A DNA stretch of 64,000 bases from SR1 bacterium human oral taxon HOT-345 (lineage in GTDB: Bacteria; Patescibacteriota; Gracilibacteria; Absconditabacterales; Absconditicoccaceae), in NCBI GenBank assembly GCA_003260355.1, contig MPSQ01000001.1, positions 186,001-250,000 on the forward strand, written 5' to 3'. Both the position numbers and the translations under genes were made by a program. Positions 50,437 to 60,484 of this stretch are shown in pieces; positions within the stretch are counted from its first letter, which is position 1; the number at the start of each line of letters is the position of its first letter. The notes under the pieces were generated by a model, which saw only the letters and a program-made list of their open reading frames with translations, was not told the DNA's origin and made no database searches.

Positions 50437-51873
50437 TTATCCTTCAGTATTGACTACGACAAAGCCTTTTCTCTTGATGAGTGTAGCAGTTTCTTTATTT
50501 TTGATGACAATGTTTGCTTGATTATCCGCCTTTGCATAGACTAATCCATCATCAACGAGCAGTGGAACCGTTTTATTTCTAAACTCTTCTGGAAGCGAAA
50601 TCACCAAAGGATCGCCTTTCCTATCGCCTCCTGCAATATCTACCTTCACTTCAAGCAAAGGCAATTCATTAAAGGTTCTGACATGAATTCTGAGTCCGAT
50701 ATCTTTTTCAAGGTTCGTGATTGCGGTTCAGCCTTTTCCGATAATTTTTCCTTTATAGTATTCAGGAATATAAAGCTCAAGCTCGCTTCCTTTGATCGCA
50801 ATATGGAAATCACAAGGGAGCAACTGCTGTAATTTTCTCTGAATTCCCTCTTTTGCATACTGAGAAACGACTTGGGTTTTGGTTGGTACTTTTGGATTGC
50901 CATTTTCATCGGTAGCAATTGGCATTACCACGACTTGCTCTCCAAAGGTATAGATTTCATAAAGTGACTTTTTCTGAAGGAAGCTAGAAACGACAATGAC
51001 TGGTCTCGCAAGCTCTTCTGAAAGCATTCCATCTGGGACTTTTGCAGTAAGTTCTAGGGTTAGGACTTCACTCACTTGCCCTTTATCAATAAAGATAACG
51101 GTATCTACGACTTGAGGAATGATTCCCATTTCAATACTTCCGATGAATCTCTGAATACTATCTACCGGTTTCGTCGCATGGATGACTCCAACGAGTCCAA
51201 TTCCTGTGAGTCTGAGATCCTTATAGAGTTCAAAGTCAGGTTTATTTCTTACTTCATCATAAATCGTATAATCAGGTCTAGAAAGCAGAAGAATATCCCT
51301 CACTTCATCGTGGCTTCCGTAGGTAAAGGAATACTGCACAATATCATCATTCAGCATCAAATCTCTTGGCGACTCAATCGTCTTGATGATATGCTGATCT
51401 TTGTGATATAGCTCAATCAAAGCCCCAGTAAAAGTAGATTTTCCGCTTCCAGGAGCTCCAGAAACGAGGATTCCTTTAGATTTATTCCTCAAGAGTTCAA
51501 AGAGTTCTGGCTGGAGATTATACTCTTCAATGCTCATTTTCTTTACCGGTTTCACTGCGGTAAGTTCTAGTCCATCGGAAAGTGCAGGATAGACGATTAC
51601 GATTCTATATGGTCAGATTTGAAGGACTTTAGAGAGTTCTCTATTGATCTCTAAAAAAGCATCTTCTCTGCTTTCTACCTCTTTAAAAAGCTGATCAATC
51701 AGTTCATTAAAGGCTTCTTTGGTCATAATTTCATTTGGATCCACGACAGGTTGCCAATTCCCTGGGAATCCTTTTTTCCTGAGAATTGGTCTATTAGCTT
51801 TGAGATGGAGAGACATAGTCGTTTCGTCAAAATATTTGTCCAAGACTGAGTTTCCAATAATTGTTTGCGTCAT
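50437..51873 (-). CDS. PilT-family ATPase with C-terminal KH domain (COG1855-like)
   Basis: 478 aa in one UGA-Gly frame. An N-terminal part with SLHLKANRPILRKKG and VDPNEIMTKEAFNELI is followed by Walker A ILVSGAPGSGKSTFT and TIESPRDLMLNDDIVQYSF. The secretion-ATPase elements PDYTIYDEVRNKPDFELYKDLR and LVGVIHATKPVDSIQRF come next. The C-terminus has a KH motif, YKGKIIGKGGTAITNLEK, whose GKGG second Gly is TGA. This is the architecture of COG1855 proteins minus their PIN domain. It may power a pilus or secretion device, or act on RNA through KH. It heads the minus-strand cluster under its own promoter. Confidence 0.85.
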
Positions 51874-51911
51874 ATTTTTGTTTACAAGATTAAAAAGCCG
51901 TAGCCTTTCTC

Positions 51912-51940
51912 ATTATAGTCAGATGAAGGAGAAAATACAA
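51912..51940 (-). promoter_or_regulatory. Promoter of the PilT/KH ATPase gene
   Basis: On the minus strand TTGTAT (51940-51935), a 17-bp spacer and TATAAT (51917-51912), 38 bp before the ATG. Confidence 0.75.
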
Positions 51941-51984
51941 AAAAAACCTGACTTTTCTTTTGAGGTAAAACGGCGGAGTATATA

Positions 51985-52037
51985 TTGATTTTTTTGTTTT
52001 TTTCAATATAAAGTGAATGTGTAGGAAAATTTTCCTA
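51985..52037 (+). promoter_or_regulatory. Promoter with a 16-bp perfect palindrome downstream
   Basis: TTGATT (51985-51990), a 16-bp spacer and TATAAA (52007-52012). Just past the expected start site lies TAGGAAAATTTTCCTA (52022-52037), a perfect palindrome suited to a dimeric repressor. Confidence 0.65.
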
Positions 52038-52059
52038 GGTTTTATCGGTATTTTTGGAA

Positions 52060-53208
52060 ATGTTTTTTCATTTAACGGGAATAAAAGATATTGCAGATAG
52101 AAATTATAGCTTGGAGTTTCTCATTGAGGGAGAAGATATATCGTCTGTCAAGCAATTCCTTGCTGATCAGAAGGTTATTGTTCTTGGATTGGAGCATTTT
52201 ACCAATGAACCTCAGACTTTTGGAGCTGTTTATTTGGATGTTGAGTCTAAGAAGAAGGTTTTTAGGATTGTTGGGAAGTTTGATACGTTAGAAGAATTTC
52301 TTGCTTACTTTGTGAAACTAAAACTTAAAGTCGTAGATGCTAATTCTTTTGTTTCTCCTCTAGAGCCTCAAAAAGTTCAATCTCTCCTTCAACAGATTTA
52401 TCAGAAACAAGAAGAGCAAGAACGTCTCTATCAACAGGCCAAGGAAAAAAAGGCAAAACAGGCAAAATTAAATTTTCAAGATAAGAAGCTAGCTAGGGCA
52501 TATGAGGCGATTGACCAGATTATTAGTCAAATTGATCAGCTTTTGGCTATTGGTGGGAAAAATATTCCTCCTATGACGTTGAAAAATTTTGATGATATGA
52601 GGTGAGCTATTAATAAGCTCCGTTTGGCGACAAACTATGATAAAATTATTGAAGAACTTCACAAGGCAATGAATCTTATTGTTGAAACTCAGGATTTATT
52701 ACTGTGAAAACTGGATGCATGAAAGATTTTTACTGTTGTTCCGCAGAGTACTATTACGAATATCGAAGTTATTAGAGAGCAGACGAGGCTTGCTAAAGCA
52801 AAGTTGCTTGCTGCATTGGGAGCTCAGCTTTCAGGAGATGAAGTAATGTATTCTTCACTTGGGTATCTTAAAACTTTTACTCAATATCTTCGTAAGGATA
52901 TTCGTACGGCGATGGATAGTAAGTTAACTTTGTGTAGATTGGTTTTTCAGGGAGCAGAATTATTGTTGTTGTTTTTCCTCTTGGAGGTTGTGATTTTTTC
53001 TGTTTTTGGTCAGAATTTTGGTCTTAATTTAGGTGTTCAAAGGGTTGGAATTATCCTGATATATGGAGGTGTTTTGGCGGGACTTTTGAGAATTGTGAAT
53101 GAGTATTTTCGTCCTCAAACGGTTTTGTATTATCTGTTCTTTTCCCTCGGTATTGTTGCTATTTATTTTTTTATTATCTATCTTATCAAATTATTTTTAG
53201 TTCTCTAG
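52060..53208 (+). CDS. Unknown protein, soluble head, coiled coil and C-terminal membrane domain, 382 aa
   Basis: ATG 52060; three TGA codons read as Gly. Residues 1-110 look like a compact alpha/beta domain (FHLTGIKDIADRNYSLEFLI; VFRIVGKFDTLEEFLAYF). A coiled coil follows (QSLLQQIYQKQEEQERLYQQ). After another helical part come about three membrane segments (LLLLFFLLEVVIFSVFG; VGIILIYGGVLAGLL; YYLFFSLGIVAIYFFIIYLI). The order head, linker, membrane resembles the GspF/PilC style only loosely, and I make no family call. It is divergent from the ATPase cluster, sharing the intergenic region, and is followed 10 bp later by a second membrane gene. Confidence 0.75.
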
Positions 53209-53218
53209 TAGGTTTCTT

Positions 53219-54583
53219 GTGATCTATTTTATCGTCCTGCTTATATGTTGAGCGTTTATAGCGTTTTTTCTTCAGCTTGGAGTCTGGTATTTTTGATTAT
53301 TCCCGCTGATTTTTTTGGTTGTTTTTTTTTCTCAAGGTATAAAGGATGTTCATTTAAAATTACTGGAGACTGATCTTTCAGAAAAGTATGGTCTTTATCT
53401 GCTTATTGGATTTATTTTTTTGTGAATCTTCGGAGTTTTGAATTTTATTGGATTGGACTATCAATCTGATTTTTTTGTTTTGCTTTTTCTTACGTTACTT
53501 GCTCGATATGGAGCCTATTTTCTAAATTATGAAGATGGGAAGCAGCTTTTTGAGCATTTTTTCTTGATTTTCCTCTTGTTGCTCCTGTGAAATAGTGTGT
53601 TTTTGGATGGAGTGATTGGAATATCAGCCATGCTGAGCTTAACTTCACTTTTTGCAGTATTGGCTTATGGAGGTTTGCGATATTGAGTTGCGTCTTTTTT
53701 CCCGGTAGATTCGAAATATCAGTATTATTTTTTCTTTTTCCTTTTTTTGGCTTTTCTCCGTGCTCTTTTCGTTAGTGTGAATGGAGGACTTCAAGCATTG
53801 AACTTGGATTTGGGAATTTGCTTTGTTTTGCTCCTTTGTTTGGATTATTCCAAGTCTTCTCCGCAGAAAAATCTTGAAGCCTCTAGGAATGTTTCACTTA
53901 GGAGGGTTTTGGCAGGGGAGAGGATTTTGGGCAAAAAAAATAGACTCACTCTGATGCACTCAGGAATTCTTTTTTTCAAGGAGTTGCCAATGAAACTTTG
54001 GAACTTTTTGGAGTATCTGAATGTAGTTCTTTTGCTAGGAGTCCTTGTTGCTTATCTCTTTCCTGTGTTTCAGGGGCAGGTTTTGCAGCAGTGGTGGTAT
54101 CGATTGGGGATTGCGTTTTTCTTAGCTAATGCTTTTTTGCTGAAGAAGAATCAGATTTTTTCTCTTTTGAGTAGATTTGCTGTGGTTGTGATTATTAATT
54201 TTTCTTTGTATGTGAGTTTATTGGTCGTGGATAAGAATATACAGTCAATGCTTCCTTGGCTTATCGTTTGGAATCTGCTCTGTGGAGTGCTTGTTTTTTA
54301 TACAAGATTTGGCATGGTAAGGAAATATGTGAAGAAAATTGATGTGCTTTTCTGGCTGATTGCAAGTCTCGTGGCGATGTTGCTTAATATTGTGCTTCTT
54401 ATGTGACTTTCAATTTCTTGACAGCTGATTTTTTCGCTAATCTTTTTCTATTTGGGGATTCAATGAGTGATTACTTATTATGTCATTCAACTGATAAAAG
54501 TGTATGATTTACCAAAGACTGAGGAAGGATCAGCTAATTCTGACCCTCTTGAGAAACTTTTGGAGAAGGAAATTTCTCTTTAA
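53219..54583 (+). CDS. Polytopic membrane protein, 454 aa, unknown family
   Basis: One frame from GTG 53219 (11 bp after the previous stop) to TAA 54581-54583, with about eight TGA-Gly codons. Roughly ten or more membrane segments fill the protein, with a single larger cytoplasmic loop in the middle (KNLEASRNVSLRRVLAGERI) and a short acidic tail (KTEEGSANSDPLEKLLEKE). No transporter signature is recognised. It is co-transcribed with the 52060 gene, and the two may form a membrane complex. GTG is chosen because the frame upstream of it belongs to the previous gene; a later ATG at 53629 would lose several membrane segments. Confidence 0.75.
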
Positions 54584-54588
54584 TGTAG

Positions 54589-54984
54589 TTATTTACTCTC
54601 TTCTGGGATAATGATAATGATTTGTTTTTTGGAGAGGTCAGAATTTTTTGGAGTATAAAGATTATCTCGGTTTTCTCTTTTTTCTCTCAGGACTTCTAAT
54701 TTTAGAATATCGCTTTTTGCTTTTGCTGAGTAGAGTTCCTGATTTGCGAGTTTCATAAAATATCCTCTTGTGGTCGAAAAATTAATGTAATACATAAATA
54801 TGCCTCAGAAGAGAAGAAAAACAGCGAGTAATCCTCAGATTTTTGCTAGATCTCGTAATTCTTGTTTAGTTCTGTAGGTTTCGAGGAAACTTTTGAAGCT
54901 TTTGTGAAATGATTTTAATGATTGATAGGCGAAAGTTTTTACTTTATGCTGAGCTATTTGGAAAGAGGTGTTATTCTCTGGCAT
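54589..54984 (-). CDS. ftsL: FtsL-like cell-division protein, 131 aa
   Basis: A single membrane segment (AKIGGLLAVFLLFGGIFMYYI, three Gly from TGA) lies between a basic cytoplasmic start and a periplasmic coiled coil (QELYSAKAKSDILKLEVLR). This is the size and layout of FtsL. It lies 28 bp downstream of rsmH (mraW), its usual position in division clusters. FtsL is poorly conserved, so the call rests on topology and context. I start at ATG 54984; the frame is open back to 55089 inside rsmH. pbpB/ftsI does not follow; a convergent membrane gene does. Confidence 0.65.
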
Positions 54985-55012
54985 TGGGCGTATTGTTGAA
55001 TAAATCTGGTTT

Positions 55013-55897
55013 TTATTTTTTTTCAATAATTCTGAGTTTTGCACTTCTGGCGGCTTTATTTCTTTGGACTTCAGTATAGTGGGGAACAATTACTTTTTTA
55101 TTTATTAGCTGAAAGTCTCAGCTTTCTGCAAGGGTTTTGAAGGCATTTTTGGTGATTCTGTCCTCAATACTATGATAGGTAATAATCAAGCATCTTCAAC
55201 CCTTTTTCAAAGTCTGAGGAAAGTCTTCTAAAAACTGCTCTAACTGTTCAAGTTCACGATTGACCATAATTCTGATGACTTGGAAAATGACGGCAATCTT
55301 TTTCTGATTGAAATGATGGCTGGTAAGAAAGTCTTTGAGCTGAAAAGTAGTTGAAAATTCAGATTTTTTTCTTTGTTCACAGAGGAGTTTGGTGAGCCAT
55401 TCAGCGGTTTTGGGAGAGAAGTCTCCATAGATTTGTAAGGCTTGTTCAATGGTTTCGGGTTTTGTTTTTTGAAGCCAATCTTTTGCGGTCGTCGGATTCT
55501 TTTCCTGATCAAATCTCATATCCAGCGGTGCATCGGTTTTGATCGAAAATCCACGGCTTCCATCCTTGAAATGTTCTAAGTTTACACCAAGGTCTAGAAA
55601 TTCGTAGTCGAAGAGTCAGTTTTCTTTGCTAATATCCTTAATTTTGGCATATGAAGTATGGAGAATTTTGATTTGATGAGCGTAGGTTTTGGTTAGCTCT
55701 ATCGCTTTCTGGATCATCTGCTGGTCAATATCAGTTCCGATGATTTTTAATGTTTCAATCGGTCTTTTCTGCTCTTCTTGGCTGAGGAAAAACTCCGCAT
55801 GTCCTCCATGTCCAAAAGTTCCATCAAAGCCAAGTTGTCGGTTTGGTGGGAGCAGATCGTAGATTTCTTGGGCGAGGACAGGAATATGGCGGAGCAT
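55013..55897 (-). CDS. rsmH: 16S rRNA (cytosine1402-N4)-methyltransferase RsmH
   Basis: 294 aa. MLRHIPVLAQEIYDLL and DGTFGHGGHAEFFLS form the SAM-binding start. GTDIDQQMIQKAI, FDYEFLDLGVNLEHF, RGFSIKTDAPLDMRFD and CLIITYHSIEDRITKNAF follow. The C-terminal NKAARSAKLRIIEKK is the family's typical end. Several TGA codons encode Gly, and the last third appears only after reading through TGA. LGVNLEHF replaces the usual LGvSs.Q.d, a small deviation. It heads a short division unit with the ftsL-like gene. Confidence 0.95.
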
Positions 55898-55932
55898 AAC
55901 AAAGCAGAAATATAAACAGGTCTGAGCATACG

Positions 55933-55960
55933 GAAATAGAGGAGAAAAACAATCAGATTT
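55933..55960. repeat. 28-bp direct repeat, copy 1 (second copy 56624-56651)
   Basis: GAAATAGAGGAG followed by AAAAACAATCAGATTT occurs identically at 55933-55960 and 56624-56651. Both copies lie in gaps between minus-strand genes. Each ends in a near copy of the palindromic motif. Confidence 0.8.
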
Positions 55961-55996
55961 CTCTTTAAGAGGATTATTAGAAGACGGCAGGCTTTT

Positions 55997-56488
55997 TTAC
56001 TTTTCTCCCTGATATTGGTAGGAAAGGATATTATATTCTTCCGTATCATAAGCGACAATCCCTTCTGGATGCCAGAGATTAAAGGTTTTTATTCCTACTT
56101 CCAAAGCCATTTTACTGCAAATCGTGCAATAGGGGTTGCCGGATTTAGCAGGTTTCCCTTCTGGATCTAGGCGAATAAAATATAAATCTGAACCTATAAG
56201 TTTATCTGAAGCGAATTTCAAAGCATCGAGAATTGCTCTTTGTTCAGCATGGATGCAGCATGTCTTATCAGTAACTTTTCTATGATACTGTTCCTTATCG
56301 CAGTGGCATCTTCTCTGGGATTCTAAGTGCTGAGGTGGGGAGTTGAAGCCTTGCCCGATGATTTCTCCGTCTTTGACGATGACACAGCCACACTTGGATC
56401 TTTCACAAGTCGCTTTTTGTGCTATTTTTGCGGCTTGTTGGATAAAAAACTCTGCTTGTGTATGATTTTGTCAGGTTAGAAGCTTCAT
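55997..56488 (-). CDS. dCMP/cytidine deaminase family protein
   Basis: 163 aa zinc deaminase. The motifs CCIHAEQRAILDAL (HAE) and NPYCTICSKMALEVG (PxxCxxC, written PYCTIC here) are present. An insert with further Cys/His (RRCHCDKEQYH, ERSKCGCVIVKDG) may bind a second zinc, as in dCMP deaminases. Later residues (FNLWHPEGIVAYDTEEYNIL) are divergent. Only one TGA, near the start (LLTGQNH). The substrate is unproven; ComE-type dCMP deaminase is the best guess from length and the extra Cys. Confidence 0.85.
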
Positions 56489-56623
56489 TTTTATTTTTCT
56501 AAGGTTAAAAGTTATTCTAAAAAGGTTTTATAATCAATCCATTTTGCATGCATTTGGTAAGATTTTTATTTTTTACGATGGCATATTAGCATTTGGATCT
56601 TTTATATTTTAAGCGAGTCTACA

Positions 56624-56651
56624 GAAATAGAGGAGAAAAACAATCAGATTT
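56624..56651. repeat. 28-bp direct repeat, copy 2
   Basis: Identical to 55933-55960. It lies between the fusA terminator and the deaminase start. Confidence 0.8.
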
Positions 56652-56660
56652 TTTTACTTA

Positions 56661-56692
56661 AAAAAACACTCCAACCGTTAATCGTTGAAGTG
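56661..56692 (-). terminator. Rho-independent terminator after fusA
   Basis: On the minus strand CACTTCAAC pairs with GTTGGAGTG (one G-U pair) around an 8-nt loop, followed by a run of T residues. Confidence 0.85.
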
Positions 56693-56729
56693 CTTTTCGT
56701 TGTATTTAAGAAATAAGAGTTCAATAAGA

Positions 56730-58835
56730 TTATTCTTCATCCATTTTCTTTACCTTTCCTGCTCTTTCTTCGATGATTTTCTTTTCAATCATTGCAGGAA
56801 CCTTTTCATAGTTTGAGAACTCCATAGAGTATGCAGCTCTTCCTTGAGTATTTGATCTCAAATCAGTCGCATATCCAAACATCTCTGAAAGTGGAACTTT
56901 TGCAGCAATTGCTGTAGCATTTCCTCTTGGAGTTTGTCCGAGGATGATACCTCTCCTAGATGAAAGATCTCCCATTACGGTTCCTACGTATTCTTCTGGA
57001 GTTACGATTTCTACAGACATGATTGGTTCAAGAATGGCAGGAGATGCTTTTGCGAAAGCCTCTTTGAAAGCCTTATAAGTGGCAACTTTAAACGCAACTT
57101 CTGAAGAATCCACATCATGATAAGATCCAAAGAAAGGAACTACCTTAATATTGATGATAGGGAATCCAGCAAGGATACCTTGAGCCATGGTTTCTTTTGC
57201 TCCCTTATCAATAGCAGGGATAAACTCGTTAGGGATTACTCCACCTTTAATTTCTGATACAAATTCGTAGTTTTTCTCTTCTGGAAGTTTTTCTAGTCTA
57301 AGAACTACGTGTCCATACTGACCTCTACCTCCAGATTGTTTCTTGAAGAGTCCTTCTCCTTCTGCAGTAGCGAAAATAGTTTCTCTATACGCTACTTGAG
57401 GTTTACCAGTATTTACTTCTACTTTATGCTCTCTCTTGAGTCTATCGACGATCACATCAAGATGAAGCTCACCCATACCTCCGATCACAGTTTGCCCACT
57501 TTCTTCATCAGAATGAGCAGTGAAAGAAGGATCTTCAGCCATAAGTTTTGAAAGAGCCAAACCAAGCTTTTCTTGATCAGCTTTTGATTTTGGTTCAATA
57601 GCAATATGGATCACTGGATCAGGGAATTCCATTTTTTCAAGAACGATAGGTTTTGCAGCATCACAAAGCGTGTGTCCTGTTTGAGTTTCTTTAAGTCCGA
57701 GGAAAGCACAGATATTTCCAGCTGAAATTTCAGAAATTTCTTCTCTCTTGTTTGCGTGCATCAGAAGAAGTCTTCCTACTCTTTCTTTCTTTCCAGTAAT
57801 AGAATTAAGCAAAGTATCTCATGACTTGATAGTTCCTGAGTATACTCTCACGAAAGTCAAAGTCCCTACAAAAGGATCAGTCATGATCTTGAAAGCAATA
57901 GCAGAAACAGGCTCATTAGGGTCGGCTCTCCTTACTACTACTTTTTCTTCATTATCAGGATCATGTCCAACTATTTCCCCTCTATCAAGTGGAGAAGGCA
58001 AGAAATCTACTACTGCATTGAGTACAAGTTGAACTCCTTTATTTCCAAGTGCAGTTCCACAAAGCATAGGATAAAGCTGATTGCTAATAGTTCCTGTTCT
58101 AATTGCTTTTTTGATAAGATCGATACTGATCTCTTCTCCTCCTAGGAATTTTTCAGCGAGTTCATCATCAAACATTGAGATTGTATCAATCATTTTTTCT
58201 CTCCATTCTTCAGCTTGTGCTTGCATATTGGCTGGGATTTCTCCTTCAACAACATCTACTCCTTTTTCTCCTTCAAAATGATAGGCTTTCATTGTAATAA
58301 GGTCAATAATTCCCTCAAAAGTATCAGCCTTTCCAATAGGGAGCTGAATAGGAACTACCTTATCGCTCAGTCTTTTTTCTACTGATTCAAGAGACATGAA
58401 GAAGTCTGCTCCCATTTTATCCATCTTATTTGCGAAGATGAGTCTAGGAACTCCATATTTATCAGCTTGTCTCCAAACCGTTTCTGTCTGAGGTTCTGCT
58501 CCTTGAGAAACATCAAGCAAAGCAACAGCACCATCAAGCACTCTAAGAGATCTCTCTACTTCTACCGTAAAATCTACGTGACCTGGGGTATCAATCACAT
58601 TTACCTGGATGTCGTGCCAAAAACATGTCGTAGCAGCAGAGGTAATTGTAATTCCTCTTTCTTTTTCCTGCTCCATCCAATCCATATCAGCTTCTCCATC
58701 GTGAGTTTCTCCAATCTTGTGCTTCTTCCCTGTGTAATACAAAATTCTCTCAGTTGTTGTGGTTTTACCAGCATCAATATGCGCCATGATACCGATATTC
58801 CTTACCTTATCCAAAGGTTTTTTGTCGTTTGCCAT
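56730..58835 (-). CDS. fusA: Translation elongation factor G
   Basis: 701 aa GTPase for translocation. G1 [15 protein letters not shown]2/G3 [11 protein letters not shown] and [22 protein letters not shown]4 [12 protein letters not shown]. Domain [15 protein letters not shown] is followed by S-Gly-DTLLNS with Gly from the gene's only TGA (about 57816-57818). Domain IV has [14 protein letters not shown] and the C-terminus [14 protein letters not shown]. Codon choice is clearly biased compared with neighbours and TGA is almost avoided, as expected for a highly expressed gene. Apart from the 5' AT-rich leader it stands alone. Confidence 0.98.
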
Positions 58836-59007
58836 CAGTATAAAACTTTAAAATAAAATAATTGGCTTTGCCGTTTTCTTCAAATCTCTGAGAAAAATCC
58901 CAAAAATTCAAAAAAATATGACCATCGTTACTATAAAAAAACGCCTGCTGTTTTCAAGTGTTTTTTATCTCGGGAGAAAAGGTTAAAAAAAATTAAAATC
59001 AGATTTT

Positions 59008-59982
59008 TTATCTCTTTTTTTTCTTCTTTTCCATAATCAGAGAAATGATTAGCGAGAGGACGAGGATATTGATCAAGATAATCAGTGAGGCAGTAGAAGA
59101 GAAATGAATAACAGGACTCAGAAGCATTTTTATTCCAATAAAGGTGAGAATTACTGCTATTCCATACTTTAAATAGGCGAATTTATCAATAAAGTTCGCT
59201 AATAGAAAATAGAGGCTTCTTAATCCGAGAATTGCAAAAATGTTGGAAGCGTAGAGGATAAAGGGATCGTTTGGAGCGATCGCAAAAATTGCAGGAATGC
59301 TATCTACGGCAAAAAGTAAATCTGAAAACTCGACCACACCTACGACGAGTAATAGAGGAGTGGCGTATTTTAGTCCGTTTTTTAGCACAAAGAAATCTGA
59401 TCCGTGAAACTCATCAGTCATCCTTGGGAAAATTAGCTTTACGATTTTTGCTCCTAAAGTGTCAGAGAAATTCTGTTTTTCTGCTGCTTGTTCTTTCTGA
59501 AAAAATGACTTTATCCCAGCATAGATCAGAAATATTCAGAATAGAGAAAGTAAAATATTGATCTTTATTGAGAAATTTCTTATGGAAAATTCTGGAAGAT
59601 AGGTAAGCTGGATAAGTTTTACTCCCGTAAAAATAAAAATTGCTCTAAAAACCAAAGCTCAAATGACTCCTCGAAATAGCACTTTATGATGAGCCTTTTT
59701 CTCAACACGAAAAAAACTAAAAATCATCACAAAGACAAAGAGATTATCTACAGAGAGTAATTTTTCTATCCAATACGCAGAAAGGAACTGTGAAAATCTT
59801 TCTACTCCCGAATCTCGATAGACATATCCTGCGAAAAGCATTGAAAGTCCGATCCAAACAAGTGTTTGTATAAGTGCTTCTTTTGTCTTCACTTCGTGAC
59901 TTTTTTTGTTGAAGAGTCCTAAGTCAAGCAGTATCATAGCCGAGACTATGACTCAAAATACAATCATTTCGTGGGTATACAT
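59008..59982 (-). CDS. TerC family integral membrane protein
   Basis: 324 aa with about nine membrane segments. The two TerC motifs are EKLLSVDNLFVFVMIFSFF and EFSDLLFAVDSIPAIFAI, each with conserved acidic residues likely to bind metal. Later LRSLYFLLANFIDKFAYLKYG is also typical. Three or four TGA codons encode Gly and join two frames. TerC/Alx proteins are linked to metal (Mn) export and tellurite resistance. I start at ATG 59982 (MYTHEMIVFG). No ter operon partners are nearby. Confidence 0.92.
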
Positions 59983-60152
59983 CGAATATTTGTATGAGTA
60001 AAATGGTAGCAAACTATAGCTATTCTTTTTTCTATTTCCATAAAAAAGTAGAAAATCTGATTAAAAATTCAGTATTTTCTTTCGCCTTTTGACTAAAATT
60101 TCCTGCTTTATAACTGCTATTTTTCTCTTCTTTGTAAAAAGTCTTCGAATAC

Positions 60153-60180
60153 TTGACAAATATTATTTTTGTGTTATAAT
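60153..60180 (+). promoter_or_regulatory. Consensus sigma-70 type promoter
   Basis: TTGACA (60153-60158), a 16-bp spacer and TATAAT (60175-60180). Both hexamers are perfect, the best promoter in the window. Confidence 0.9.
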
Positions 60181-60214
60181 AATGTTGTCTTTATTTTTTT
60201 ATAAAAATACACCC

Positions 60215-60424
60215 ATGAAAAAACTAGTAAAAAAACTCCACAAAGCTGAGGCTGAAAGAACAAAGGTTCAGAAGATTGTTAGAGATGTAGCTTTCTTTTG
60301 AGTTGTCGTGTATGCAGCAGTGATGACATTTATGGTCTTTACTGCAGAAGCAGATAAAACTGAGGCTGAACTTGGTGTTGTATCAACAACTATTGAAGCT
60401 TCACACGTTGCTCTTGCAAGATAA
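60215..60424 (+). CDS. Small single-pass membrane protein, 69 aa, strongly promoted
   Basis: MKKLVKKLHKAEAERTKVQK is a basic amphipathic start. One membrane segment follows (VAFFGVVVYAAVMTFMVFTA, Gly from TGA), then a 28-residue tail (LGVVSTTIEASHVALAR). Not recognised. A perfect promoter upstream and a strong terminator downstream argue for an abundant transcript. It could be a small structural or regulatory membrane protein. Confidence 0.7.
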
Positions 60425-60442
60425 TTTGGAGATATACTAGAA

Positions 60443-60480
60443 AAAAGTCTGAATGGGGATGCTTATTCAGATTTTTTATT
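60443..60480 (+). terminator. Rho-independent terminator built from the palindromic motif
   Basis: AAAAGTCTGAAT (60443-60454) pairs with ATTCAGATTTTT (60465-60476) around GGGGATGCTT. The T-run extends past the stem. Each arm contains one half of an AARTCWGAYTT-like site. Confidence 0.85.
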
Positions 60481-60484
60481 TTTT

